A DNA stretch of 64,000 nt from Pseudooceanicola sp050897975 (lineage in GTDB: Bacteria; Pseudomonadota; Alphaproteobacteria; Rhodobacterales; Rhodobacteraceae), in the NCBI RefSeq assembly GCF_050897975.1, contig NZ_JBPAXY010000001.1, forward strand, positions 682,001 through 746,000. The letters run 5' to 3'. This document shows positions 38,963 to 47,496 of this stretch, in pieces. The notes under the pieces were generated by a model. That model was not told the DNA's origin. It ran no database searches and worked only from the letters and a program-made list of their open reading frames with translations. The translations under genes and the position numbers were made by a program. Every line of letters starts with the position of its first letter. Positions within the stretch are counted from its first letter, which is position 1.

Positions 38963-40146
38963 CCGGAGCCCTTCACGGCCTGAAGATCGCGGATTTCAGC
39001 TGGGTCGGCGCGGGCCCCCGCGCCACCAAGGATCTGGCCGACAATGGCGCCACGGTGGTCAAGATCGAAAGCGCGCGGCGCCTCGATCTGGGCCGCCGTT
39101 CGCCCCCCTTCGCCAAAGGGCAGTCGAAAAAACCCGATGCCTCGGTCTTTTTCGCCCAGACCAATACGTCGAAGAAAAGCGTCACCATCAACCTGTCGGA
39201 TCCGGCAGGGGTCGAGGTGGCCAAGCGGCTGGTGGCCTGGGCCGATGTGGTGGTCGAGAACTTCGGCCCCGGCTACATGGACCGCATCGGCCTTGGCTAT
39301 GAGACCCTACAACAGATCCGACCGGGGATCATCCTGGCCTCTGTCTCGGTCGCCGGGCGCACCGGGCCGATGGCGGGCTTTCGCGGCTACGGCAATATCG
39401 CCGCCGCCCAGTCGGGCCATGCGGATATGACCGGCTGGCCCGGGACCGAGCCGCATATGCCGCCGCTCGCCTATGGCGACGTGGTGGCACCGATGTTCCT
39501 GACCGTGGCGATCCTCTCGGCGCTGGAGGCGCGCGACCGCACCGGCCAGGGCTGCCATGTGGATGTCAGCCAGATCGAATCCATGGTCCATGTGGCCGGT
39601 GATCTCTTCGCCGGGATGCCCGAGGACAAGCCCGCCAACGACGATCCGGTCATGGCCCCGCACGGGGTCTTTCCCTGCGCGGGCGCGGACGCCTGGATCG
39701 CGATCGCCTGCGAGGACGACAGCCAGTGGCGCGCCCTTTGCGCAGTGCTCGACGCGGGCGATCTGGCGACCCGCTATCCCGATGCGGGCGCGCGCCGCGC
39801 CGCCGCGCCGCTGCTCAGCCAGGCCCTGTCGGACCTGACCGCCACCCGCGACGGTGCGGCCCTGGAACAGGCGCTGATCCAGGCGGACGTGCCCGCCGCC
39901 CGGGTGCTGGACGGCAAGGGCGTGGCCGAAAACCCCGCGCTGGAGGCTGCGGGCCATTTCGTGATGACCGATCACCCGGTCCTTGGCCCGGCGCGGATGC
40001 CCGCCCCGCCCTATGACCTGCCCGACACGCCCGTCCGCGTCACCGCCTCGCCCTGCCTCGGGCAGCACAACGCCGAGGTCTTCGCCGAGATCGGGCTGAG
40101 CGCCGAGGACATCGCCCGCCTGACCGAGGAAGGAGCCCTGGCATGA
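38959..40146 (+). CDS. CaiB/BaiF-family CoA-transferase
   Basis: 395 residues. GLKIADFSWVGAGPRATKDLADNGATVVKIE at the N-terminus, VENFGPGYMDRIGLGYE, and catalytic Asp174 in LAYGDVVAPMF. Full length, so probably an active CoA-transferase. It overlaps the genes on both sides by 4 bp, giving a coupled set with the dehydratase-like subunits. It most likely activates the imported acid to its CoA ester. Confidence 0.88.
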   Translation: MTGALHGLKIADFSWVGAGPRATKDLADNGATVVKIESARRLDLGRRSPPFAKGQSKKPDASVFFAQTNTSKKSVTINLSDPAGVEVAKRLVAWADVVVENFGPGYMDRIGLGYETLQQIRPGIILASVSVAGRTGPMAGFRGYGNIAAAQSGHADMTGWPGTEPHMPPLAYGDVVAPMFLTVAILSALEARDRTGQGCHVDVSQIESMVHVAGDLFAGMPEDKPANDDPVMAPHGVFPCAGADAWIAIACEDDSQWRALCAVLDAGDLATRYPDAGARRAAAPLLSQALSDLTATRDGAALEQALIQADVPAARVLDGKGVAENPALEAAGHFVMTDHPVLGPARMPAPPYDLPDTPVRVTASPCLGQHNAEVFAEIGLSAEDIARLTEEGALA

Positions 40147-41183
40147 GCGCCGAGACCCAGACCCCCGCCCCGCTGCTCTCCGGCCTGAAGGTCGTCGTCC
40201 TGGCCGACCGGCTGGTCGATTTCGGCGGCGAGATGCTGGCCCGGCTGGGCGCCGATGTGACCCTGGCCGACACCGGCGAGGTGACCGAGATCCGGCAGGC
40301 AGCCTGGCACGGGGGGATGCGGCACTCCCCCGCATCATCCACCCCTCTGGCTGGGTTGCTTGCCGGTGCCGATGTGCTGCTGGACGACCGCCGCCGCAGC
40401 CCCCGCCCCGAGGTGGACGCCCTGGCCGCCAGCCATTCCCGGCTGGTCCATGTGGTGGCCACGGCCTGGCCCGAGGGGCCGCCGCCCCGCCCCGCCACCG
40501 ACCTGACGCTGATGGCGGCCTCGGGGCTGATGCATGTGATCGGCACCGCCGAGGATCCGCCCCTGCGCCTGCCCGGCGAACAGGCCTATGCCCTGACCGG
40601 GATCCAGGTGGCCACCGCCGCCCTGATGGGCCTGCGCGCCCGGGCCCGGACCGGCCGGGGCCAGCGCATCCCGGTCTCGGGTCTGCAATCGGCGACCCTG
40701 GCCAATTACCGCGAGGCGGTGATGTTCGAATGGACCGGCCGTATCGGTCGCCGGGTGGGCAACAAGCTGGTGCGTGGCGCCTCTGGCGTGCGCCAGGTCT
40801 GGCCCTGCGCCGACGGCTATGTCACCTGGTCGATGGTCGATAACCCCGGCATGATGCGCGCCGTGGTCCGCGTGATGGCGGAAGAGGGCTGCGCCGGGGA
40901 ACTGGCCGGGATCGTCTGGGAGGACATCCTGGTGGCCGACACCGATCAGGCGATCATCGACCGCTGGCAGGGCCTCGTCGGCGCCTTCTTCGCCCGCCAC
41001 ACCCGCGCCGAACTGGGCGACTGGTCGCTGAGGCTGGGCTGGGGCGTGTCGCCGATCACACGACTGGCCGAGGTGCCGGACAGCCCGCAGATGCAGGCGC
41101 GCGGGATCTTCGTCGAAACGCCCGAAGGCAAGCTGGCGCGCGGCCCGCTCTTTGCCGTGCACCCCGAGGAGGGCGCCGCATGA
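40143..41183 (+). CDS. CaiB/BaiF-family protein lacking the catalytic Asp
   Basis: 346 residues, about 40 shorter than its neighbours; the N-terminal domain is truncated and the VENFRPG segment is missing. At the catalytic position the expected Asp is Tyr149 (LPGEQAYALTGIQ). The rest of the fold is recognisable (ARTGRGQRIPVSGLQSATLANY). Probably a non-catalytic partner of one of the adjacent transferases; the family has paired-subunit precedents such as BbsEF. Overlaps the genes on both sides by 4 bp. Confidence 0.75.
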   Translation: MSAETQTPAPLLSGLKVVVLADRLVDFGGEMLARLGADVTLADTGEVTEIRQAAWHGGMRHSPASSTPLAGLLAGADVLLDDRRRSPRPEVDALAASHSRLVHVVATAWPEGPPPRPATDLTLMAASGLMHVIGTAEDPPLRLPGEQAYALTGIQVATAALMGLRARARTGRGQRIPVSGLQSATLANYREAVMFEWTGRIGRRVGNKLVRGASGVRQVWPCADGYVTWSMVDNPGMMRAVVRVMAEEGCAGELAGIVWEDILVADTDQAIIDRWQGLVGAFFARHTRAELGDWSLRLGWGVSPITRLAEVPDSPQMQARGIFVETPEGKLARGPLFAVHPEEGAA

Positions 41184-42352
41184 CGCCCCCCCTGCCCGCC
41201 TCTCTTGCCGGTCTGCGCGTGCTGGATTTCTCGCGCCTGCTGCCCGGCCCCTATTGCACCTGGCTTCTGGCCGATCAGGGGGCCGAGGTGATCCGGGTCG
41301 AGAACCCCCGCGAACTGGCGAAACAGGCCAAGGTCTTCGGCTGGGACAAGATGGATGCCGAGGGCCAGGCGCGCCAGCGCGGCCGCGACATGCTGGCCCG
41401 GGGCAAGAAATCCCTGCGCCTGGACATTGGCGACGGCGACGCCCAGGCGGTGCTGAGGCGGCTGGTGGCCCAGGTCGACGTGCTGGTCGAGGATTACCGC
41501 CCCGGCGTTCTGGCGGGCCTCGGTCTGGGCTATGAGGCGCTGCAGGCGCTGAACCCGGCGCTGGTCTATGTCAGCCTGACCCTTTGCGGCCAGACCGGCC
41601 CGCTGCGCGACAAGCCCGGGCACGACCCGGTGGCGCTGGCCCTCTCGGGGGTGATGTCGCGCACCGGCGAAGACCCAAAGGCCCCTGGCCTGCCCGGCAC
41701 CCCCGCCGCCGATGTGCTGACCGGCAGCCACGCGGCCTTTGCCACCCTGGCCGCCGTGATGTCGGCCCGCGCCACCGGCCAGGGGCGCCACGTGGACGTG
41801 TCGATGACCGAATGCGCCATGACGCTGACCGCCAATATCCTGTCGCGCTACGCCGACCCCTCCGAGGCGCCGCCGCGCGGCACCCGCCGCGCCGATCTGG
41901 GCCTCTGGCGCTGCGCCGACGGGCTGTGGCTCTGCACCACCGACATGGAACCGCGCTATTGGGCCACCTTCTGCGAGGTGATGGGCCGCCCCGATTTCAT
42001 CCCCCTGCAACTGGAGGCGACCCGCCGGGCCGAGATCCGCGACGCCTTGCAGGCGCTCTTTGCCCAGCACCCCCGCGCCCATTGGCTGGCCCTGTTCGAG
42101 GCCGCGGGCACGCAGTTTGCCCCGGTGAACGAGGTCGCCGACGCCCTGGCCGAGCCGCATTTCCGCGCCCGGGGCGCCGTGATCGACGTGACCCTGCCCG
42201 GCGGCGCGACCCAGACCCAGCTGGGCCCTCCGGTGCGCCTTGGGGGCGAGCCCGCCCCCGGCCCCGCCGCCCTGCCGGGCGCCCATACCGCCGAATTCCT
42301 CGCCCGTCTCGGGGACGAACAGGAGGAGACGCCCGCCCCGGCGGGCCAATAG
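41180..42352 (+). CDS. CaiB/BaiF-family CoA-transferase
   Basis: 390 residues. GLRVLDFSRLLPGPYCTWLLADQGAEVIRVE, VEDYRPGVLAGLGLGYEAL, and catalytic Asp178 in GTPAADVLTGSHAAFATLAAV. Resembles alpha-methylacyl-CoA racemase/CoA-transferase members. Last of five ATGA-coupled genes; the TRAP transporter genes follow after a 71-bp gap. Confidence 0.88.
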   Translation: MTPPLPASLAGLRVLDFSRLLPGPYCTWLLADQGAEVIRVENPRELAKQAKVFGWDKMDAEGQARQRGRDMLARGKKSLRLDIGDGDAQAVLRRLVAQVDVLVEDYRPGVLAGLGLGYEALQALNPALVYVSLTLCGQTGPLRDKPGHDPVALALSGVMSRTGEDPKAPGLPGTPAADVLTGSHAAFATLAAVMSARATGQGRHVDVSMTECAMTLTANILSRYADPSEAPPRGTRRADLGLWRCADGLWLCTTDMEPRYWATFCEVMGRPDFIPLQLEATRRAEIRDALQALFAQHPRAHWLALFEAAGTQFAPVNEVADALAEPHFRARGAVIDVTLPGGATQTQLGPPVRLGGEPAPGPAALPGAHTAEFLARLGDEQEETPAPAGQ

Positions 42353-42423
42353 CGCCCCGGCGCCCAGAGACCGGGGAGACAACTCCGGCGTTCTACGCAA
42401 TCGTGCTTTCAGGGAGGAGAACC

Positions 42424-43428
42424 ATGAAACACCTGACGATGACCCTCGCAGTCGCGGCCAGCTTCGGCGCCTCTGCCACCGCCGTCTTCGCGGCGGATTT
42501 CAACCTGACCTACGCCTCGCCCTATACGACGACCCATCCCTACGGCCAGGCCGACGCGGAATGGATCGCCCGGATCGAAGAGCAAACCGAAGGCCGGGTG
42601 GCGATCACCCCCTATTGGGGCCGCGCCCTGATCACCAGCCGCGAAGGGGTGGATGAGCTGGCCGCCGGGATCGCCGACATCGCCTATATCGCGCCGATCT
42701 ACGCGCGCTCGGGCTATGACATGAACCGCCTCGTGCCGGGCATGTTCTATGGCTACACCGATCCGCAGAAGGTGCTGGGCGTCTACATGGATCTGGTGGG
42801 CGACTTCCCGGTGTTCCAGGAAGAGCTGGGCGTGCATGTGGTGGGCTATAACGTCGGCACCCCGATGCACCTGCTGCTGCGCAACGCGCCCCTGGAAACC
42901 CTGGACGACCTGAAGGGGCTGCGCATCCGCTCGGCCGTGGATTTCATCGGCCCGCTGGCGGCCTTTGGCGCCGAGGGGGTGACCATGCCGATGACGGAAA
43001 CCTATCCGTCGCTGGAAAAGGGCGTGCTGGATGGGGTCATTGCCCCCTATGAGGCGCTGAAATCGCTCAGCTTCGCCGAGGTGGTCAGCTATTATTCCGA
43101 GCTGCCCCATTCGCGCGGCGCCTATCCCTCGCGGGCGGTGAACATGGACGCCTGGGCGGGCCTGCCCGAGGACATCCAGGCGATCTTTGACGCCAATACC
43201 GACTGGCTGAGCCAGCGCACGCTGGAGCTGTCGACGGAGGCCGAGGCCGCGGGCCGCGCCTATGGCGAGGCCGAGGGCGTGACCTTCAACAGCGTCGCCC
43301 CCGCGGTGGTGGCCGAATATTCCCAGGCCTTCGCCCCGGCGATTGCCGAGGTGGCCGCCGATCTCGACGCCATGGGCAAGCCCGGCACCGAGGTGCTGGA
43401 GCGGATCCGCGCGGCCCACGAGGAATGA
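42424..43428 (+). CDS. TRAP transporter solute-binding protein (DctP family)
   Basis: 334 residues. Signal peptide MKHLTMTLAVAASFGASATAVFA-AD. Family stretches: DLKGLRIRSAVDFIGPLAAFGAEGVTMPMTETYPSLEKGVLDGVIAPYEAL. A strong GGGAGGAG precedes the ATG. Probably delivers the acid processed by the upstream CoA-linked enzymes. Followed by a perfect hairpin before the permease genes. Confidence 0.9.
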   Translation: MKHLTMTLAVAASFGASATAVFAADFNLTYASPYTTTHPYGQADAEWIARIEEQTEGRVAITPYWGRALITSREGVDELAAGIADIAYIAPIYARSGYDMNRLVPGMFYGYTDPQKVLGVYMDLVGDFPVFQEELGVHVVGYNVGTPMHLLLRNAPLETLDDLKGLRIRSAVDFIGPLAAFGAEGVTMPMTETYPSLEKGVLDGVIAPYEALKSLSFAEVVSYYSELPHSRGAYPSRAVNMDAWAGLPEDIQAIFDANTDWLSQRTLELSTEAEAAGRAYGEAEGVTFNSVAPAVVAEYSQAFAPAIAEVAADLDAMGKPGTEVLERIRAAHEE

Positions 43429-43434
43429 CGACCC

Positions 43435-43467
43435 GCAAGAGCGGCGCGGCCCCCGCACCGCTCTTGC
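43435..43467 (+). terminator. Intercistronic hairpin between dctP-like and dctQ-like genes
   Basis: GCAAGAGCGG (43435-43444) pairs perfectly with CCGCTCTTGC (43458-43467), 13-nt loop, no T-tract. It begins 6 bp after the binding-protein stop. Likely an mRNA 3'-protection or partial termination element. Confidence 0.7.
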
Positions 43468-43489
43468 CCTCAGACGGGTGGGAGGACCC

Positions 43490-44020
43490 ATGCTGAAGAT
43501 CCTAGAAACCGGGCTTGGCGCGCTGGTGCGGGCCTCGGCCCTGATGGGCGTGTTGACCCTGCTGGCCCTGATGGGGCTGATCGTGGTGACGGTGATATTC
43601 CGCGCCATCGGCATTGCCTTTCCGGGCACCTATGTGCTGTCGGAACTGCTGCTGATCCCCACCATCACCCTGTCGCTGGCCTATGCCGCCTGGGACGGGG
43701 CCCATACCAAGGTGGACCTGCTGACCCAGACCCTGCCCACCCGGCTGGCCAACGGGCTGGAGGGGCTGATGCTGCTTCTGGGCTGCGGCTTCTGGGGGTT
43801 CGTGCTGTGGTCCGCCATCCATGACGCCCAGCGCCACGCGGCCCAGGGCGAGAAGACACCGCTGCTGGACATCCCCGTCGCCCCCTTCCGCTGGCTGATC
43901 GTCGGCGCCACGGCCCTGCTGATCGCGGTGCTGGTGCTGCGCGCCCTGCAACGCCTTGCCCCCGGGGCAGAGCGCCCCCGTGACCCCCATGCACCCGACC
44001 CCCAGGAGAGTGTGGAATGA
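43490..44020 (+). CDS. TRAP transporter small permease (DctQ family)
   Basis: 176 residues, four membrane helices (LMGVLTLLALMGLIVVTVIF first), WDGAHTKVDLLTQTLP in the conserved loop, and a charged C-terminal tail. The ATG at 43490 follows GGGAGGA. Overlaps the large-permease gene by 4 bp. Confidence 0.88.
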   Translation: MLKILETGLGALVRASALMGVLTLLALMGLIVVTVIFRAIGIAFPGTYVLSELLLIPTITLSLAYAAWDGAHTKVDLLTQTLPTRLANGLEGLMLLLGCGFWGFVLWSAIHDAQRHAAQGEKTPLLDIPVAPFRWLIVGATALLIAVLVLRALQRLAPGAERPRDPHAPDPQESVE

Positions 44021-45312
44021 CCCCCGTTGAAATGGGCCTGATCGGCCTGGCCGCGCTGTTCACCTTCCTGGCCTTCGGGATGCCGATCGGCTTTGCCATG
44101 GGCCTGGTGGGCGTGGTGGGGTTCGCCTCGCTGCTGACGGTGAAGGCGGTGCTGATCAAGGTCGGCGTGATCACCTTCGACCTGGCCACCAACTATGCCA
44201 TCGGCACGGTGCCGCTGTTCCTGTTCATGGCGCATATCCTGTTTGCCTCGGGCATCGGCAAGGACCTGTACGATTTCGCGGCCCGCTGCCTGGGGCACCG
44301 GCGCGGCGGACTGGCCATGGCCACCGTGGGCGCCTCGGCGGGTTTTGCCGCAGTCAATGCCTCGTCGCTGGCGACCACCGCCACCATGGGCCTGGTGGCC
44401 CTGCCCGAGATGCGCAAATACGGCTACTCGCTGCCGCTGGCCTCGGGATCCGTCGCGGCGGGGGGCACCATCGGTTCGCTGATCCCGCCCTCGGGGATGT
44501 TCATCATCTACGGCATCCTGACCGAAACCTCGATCGGCGACATGTTCGCCGCTGGCATCATTCCCGGCGTGCTGCTGGCGCTGATGTATATGGCGGTGAT
44601 CTGGATCCAGTGCCGGGTAAACCCCAAGGCGGGGCCCGCAGGCGCCCGCGCCAGCTGGGCCGACCGCTGGGACGGGTTCAAAAGCTGCGGCGACGTGATC
44701 GTGCTGTTCCTTTTCGTCATGGGCGGCATCGTGGGGGGCCTTTTCACCCCGACCGAGGCGGGGGCCATGGGCGCCTTCGGGGCGCTGGTCATCTCGGCCC
44801 TGCGCAAGCGGCTGACCTGGCAGCGGCTGGTGGATGCGGTCTATGAGACCTTCAAGACCACCGGCATGATCTTTGGCATCCTCTTTGGTGCGCTGGTCTT
44901 CAACGCCTTCGTCACCGTCACCACCATTCCAATGCAGCTGACCGGCTGGGTGGCCGGGGCCGATCTGGCGCCCCTGGCCATCCTGCTGGTGATCCTGGCG
45001 GTCTATTTCTTCCTTGGCATGATCCTGGACGCCTCGGCGATGATGACCCTGACGGTGCCGCTGTTCTTCCCGCTGATCACCGGGCTGGGCTATGATGCGG
45101 TGCTGTTCGGCGTGCTGGTGGTGCGGATGACCGAGATCGCCCTGATCACGCCGCCCGTGGGGATGAACGTCTACGTCCTGTCGGGGGTGGCACGCGACAT
45201 CCCGCTGTCGTCGATCTTTCGCGGCACGGCGCCCTTCGTCGTGGCGGACATGATCCATGTGGCGCTGCTGATCGCCCTGCCCGCCCTGGTGCTCTGGCTG
45301 CCCTCGCTCTAG
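44017..45312 (+). CDS. TRAP transporter large permease (DctM family)
   Basis: 431 residues with about twelve helices. Family segments SAGFAAVNASSLATTATMG, GGTIGSLIPPSGMFIIYGI, GLFTPTEAGAMGAFGAL and TEIALITPPVGMNVYVL. Last gene of the MarR-controlled operon, ended by a clear terminator. Confidence 0.92.
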   Translation: MTPVEMGLIGLAALFTFLAFGMPIGFAMGLVGVVGFASLLTVKAVLIKVGVITFDLATNYAIGTVPLFLFMAHILFASGIGKDLYDFAARCLGHRRGGLAMATVGASAGFAAVNASSLATTATMGLVALPEMRKYGYSLPLASGSVAAGGTIGSLIPPSGMFIIYGILTETSIGDMFAAGIIPGVLLALMYMAVIWIQCRVNPKAGPAGARASWADRWDGFKSCGDVIVLFLFVMGGIVGGLFTPTEAGAMGAFGALVISALRKRLTWQRLVDAVYETFKTTGMIFGILFGALVFNAFVTVTTIPMQLTGWVAGADLAPLAILLVILAVYFFLGMILDASAMMTLTVPLFFPLITGLGYDAVLFGVLVVRMTEIALITPPVGMNVYVLSGVARDIPLSSIFRGTAPFVVADMIHVALLIALPALVLWLPSL

Positions 45313-45340
45313 GCGCCCGCACCCCTGCCCCAGATCGCAA

Positions 45341-45374
45341 CCGCCGGAGGCCCCCGCCCCCGGCGGTTTTTCTT
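45341..45374 (+). terminator. Rho-independent terminator of the MarR-controlled operon
   Basis: CCGCCGG (45341-45347) pairs with CCGGCGG (45360-45366), followed by TTTTTCTTT. Confidence 0.88.
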
Positions 45375-45434
45375 TGCGCCGCCCCCACGTCGGGCGGCGT
45401 CAAATTACTTGCTCTCAGCACATACCTACGTCAC

Positions 45435-45446
45435 ATTGTCGACAAT
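45435..45446. promoter_or_regulatory. GntR-type operator upstream of the P450 gene
   Basis: Perfect palindrome ATTGTCGACAAT, 14-25 bp before the P450 start. It differs by one base from ATTGTTGACAAT at 47418-47429 in the gntR/ABC intergenic region, and both are followed by YAGGGA. TTGT-n2-ACAA symmetry is typical of FCD-type GntR regulators. Confidence 0.75.
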
Positions 45447-45459
45447 CAGGGAGGAAACC

Positions 45460-46686
45460 ATGACCAATGTGATTCACGACCGGCGCGCGCCGGAAGGCAC
45501 CGAGCGCTTTTCCAAGCGCCATGACTTCGACGCCGACGGCCAGGACGATTTCGACGCCGCGCATGAGCTGTTCGCGGATCTGCGCGCCCGCTGCCCGGTG
45601 GCCCATTCCAACGACATGGAAGGCTTCTGGATGCTGACCCGTTACGAGGACATCGAAACGGCCATGTCCGACCCGGCGCTTTATTCCACCGCCGTGCAGA
45701 ACGTGGTGCCACGCGTGGCCACCACCGGGCGCCGCCCGCCGCTGCACCTGGACCCGCCGGAACACACCCCCTACCGCAAGGCCATTGCGCCGCTCTTCCG
45801 CAAGGAACGGATGCAATACTGGAACAAGGTGGTGCGCGAGATCTCGGACCGGCTGTTCAAGGACATTCCGGCCAAGGGCCGCGTCGACATCTGCGGCGAA
45901 TTCTCGTTCCACCTGCCGATCCATGTCCTGGCCGAGTTCTTCATGATCTCGGAAGAGGACGCCTTCCGCATCCGCAACATCGGCCATGCCTTCAACCTGG
46001 CCCTGCAAACCAAGGATTTCGACGCGATCCAGAAACACTCGCTGGTGCTTTACGACATTGCCCAGGCGATCATCGACGACCGCAAGGAAAACCCGCGCGA
46101 CCCCGGCACGGACCCGGCCAGCGCCCTGCTGGCGGCGCGGGATTTCGACGGCAACCCCTTGCCCGATCAGGGTATTCTAGGCACCATCCGGCAACTTTTG
46201 GTGGTCGGCATCATCGCCCCCACCACCTTCCTGGGCTCGGCTGCCGTGCATTTCTGCCGCCACCCGGAGCATTTCCAACTGCTGAAGGATCACCCCGAAA
46301 AGACCCCAGAGATCGCGGAAGAGCTGCTGCGCCTTTACACCCCCTACCGGGGCTTTGCCCGCACGCCCACGCGGGACGTGGAAATCGGCGGCGAAAAGAT
46401 CTGCAAGGATGAGCCGATCGCCCTGTGCTTCACCTCGGCCAACCGCGACGAGGCGGTGTTCGAATGCCCGCACGAGTTCCGCCTGGACCGCGACAACCCC
46501 AAGCCCGCCATCGCCTTTGGCCGCGGCCCGCACCGCTGCGCGGGCGAGCCGATCGGGCGGCTGATGATCGAGGCGGCGCTGGAAAGCTGGGCCAAGTATT
46601 GCGACGGCTTCGAGGCCGACGGCCCGACGCCGATGACCACCTGGCCCGAATACGGCCCCTTCGCGGTGCCGGTCCGCTTTCGTTAA
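45460..46686 (+). CDS. Cytochrome P450
   Basis: 408 residues, a bacterial class I-type P450. Heme-binding FGRGPHRCAGEP with Cys360 as axial ligand; ELLR (Glu288-Arg291) is the K-helix ExxR; HLDPPEHTPYRK is the C-helix region. The I-helix reads VVGIIAPTTFLG, so the usual acid-alcohol pair (D/E-T) is not at its normal place. The ATG at 45460 follows AGGGAGG. No ferredoxin or reductase gene is adjacent. Its stop overlaps the convergent gntR stop (TTAA). The operator links it to the ABC transporter regulon. Confidence 0.92.
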   Translation: MTNVIHDRRAPEGTERFSKRHDFDADGQDDFDAAHELFADLRARCPVAHSNDMEGFWMLTRYEDIETAMSDPALYSTAVQNVVPRVATTGRRPPLHLDPPEHTPYRKAIAPLFRKERMQYWNKVVREISDRLFKDIPAKGRVDICGEFSFHLPIHVLAEFFMISEEDAFRIRNIGHAFNLALQTKDFDAIQKHSLVLYDIAQAIIDDRKENPRDPGTDPASALLAARDFDGNPLPDQGILGTIRQLLVVGIIAPTTFLGSAAVHFCRHPEHFQLLKDHPEKTPEIAEELLRLYTPYRGFARTPTRDVEIGGEKICKDEPIALCFTSANRDEAVFECPHEFRLDRDNPKPAIAFGRGPHRCAGEPIGRLMIEAALESWAKYCDGFEADGPTPMTTWPEYGPFAVPVRFR

Positions 46687-47354
46687 TCGCTGAACACCCT
46701 GTCGGGCAGCCGCGCGATATGCGCGTTGCCCGCGCGGACATGGGCCCGCATGGCCGCCTCGGCGGCCTCGGGCGCGCCCGACAGGATGGCGGCGGTGATC
46801 ACCCGGTGATCGCGATTGGACCGGCCAATGGATTCCTCGACATCGGCGGGCGGCATCTGCACCCGCACCAGCGGGATGCGCACCCGGTCAATCACCCTGG
46901 CCGCGGGCCCATTGCCCGCCAGCCGCTCGATCAGGGCATGATAGGCGCGGTTCTCGGCGCCGAACCCAGCCAGATCCCCGGCGGCCTCGGCGGCATCCAT
47001 CCGCGCCTGGGCGCCCTCCAGATCGGCCCGTTCCGCCGCGTCCAGCGCGCGTTCGGCGGCCAGGCGGGCGGCCAGCCCCTCCATCACCTCGCGCACGCGG
47101 CCCATCTCGATCAGCTCGGCCCGGGAATAGCGCCGCACCAGCACGCCGCGGTTGGCCACAAACTCCAGATAGCCCTCGCCGGTCAGCATGCGGAAGGCCT
47201 CGCGCACACGGCCCCGGCCCACGCCGAATTCCTCGGCCAGGTCCATCTCGATCAACCGCTGCCCCAGGGCATAGTCCCCGGCCAGCATCCGCGCCCGCAG
47301 CGCGGCCGCGATTCCCTCGGAACTCAGATCCCGCGCCGCCCCATCTTCCGCCAT
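46683..47354 (-). CDS. GntR-family regulator, FCD subfamily
   Basis: 223 residues. Winged helix with ALRARMLAGDYALGQRLIEMDLAEEFGVGRGRVREAFRMLTGEGYLEFVANRGVLVRRYS, then an all-helical FCD effector domain (GFGAENRAYHALIERLAGN, SNRDHRVITAAILSG, AHVRAGNAH) with metal-ligand-type His residues. The ATG at 47354 follows GGGGAGG. Convergent with the P450 gene and divergent from the ABC operon; matching palindromes occur in front of both. Confidence 0.92.
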   Translation of the reverse strand: MAEDGAARDLSSEGIAAALRARMLAGDYALGQRLIEMDLAEEFGVGRGRVREAFRMLTGEGYLEFVANRGVLVRRYSRAELIEMGRVREVMEGLAARLAAERALDAAERADLEGAQARMDAAEAAGDLAGFGAENRAYHALIERLAGNGPAARVIDRVRIPLVRVQMPPADVEESIGRSNRDHRVITAAILSGAPEAAEAAMRAHVRAGNAHIARLPDRVFSD

Positions 47355-47417
47355 CTTCCGCCTCCCCGGCTCGACGCGCCCATCCTCCCCCGAAAGCCCG
47401 GCAATGACCAGCGCAAG

Positions 47418-47429
47418 ATTGTTGACAAT
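47418..47429. promoter_or_regulatory. GntR-type operator in the gntR/ABC operon gap
   Basis: ATTGTTGACAAT palindrome containing a consensus -35 TTGACA (47422-47427) for the rightward ABC operon, so binding would exclude RNA polymerase. Matches the P450 operator at 45435-45446 at 11 of 12 positions. Confidence 0.75.
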
Positions 47430-47496
47430 TAGGGATCCAGATAGGACACTCGGGACACTAAAGGAGCGGCCTGCAAACAGGCCGTAGGGAGGAAAA

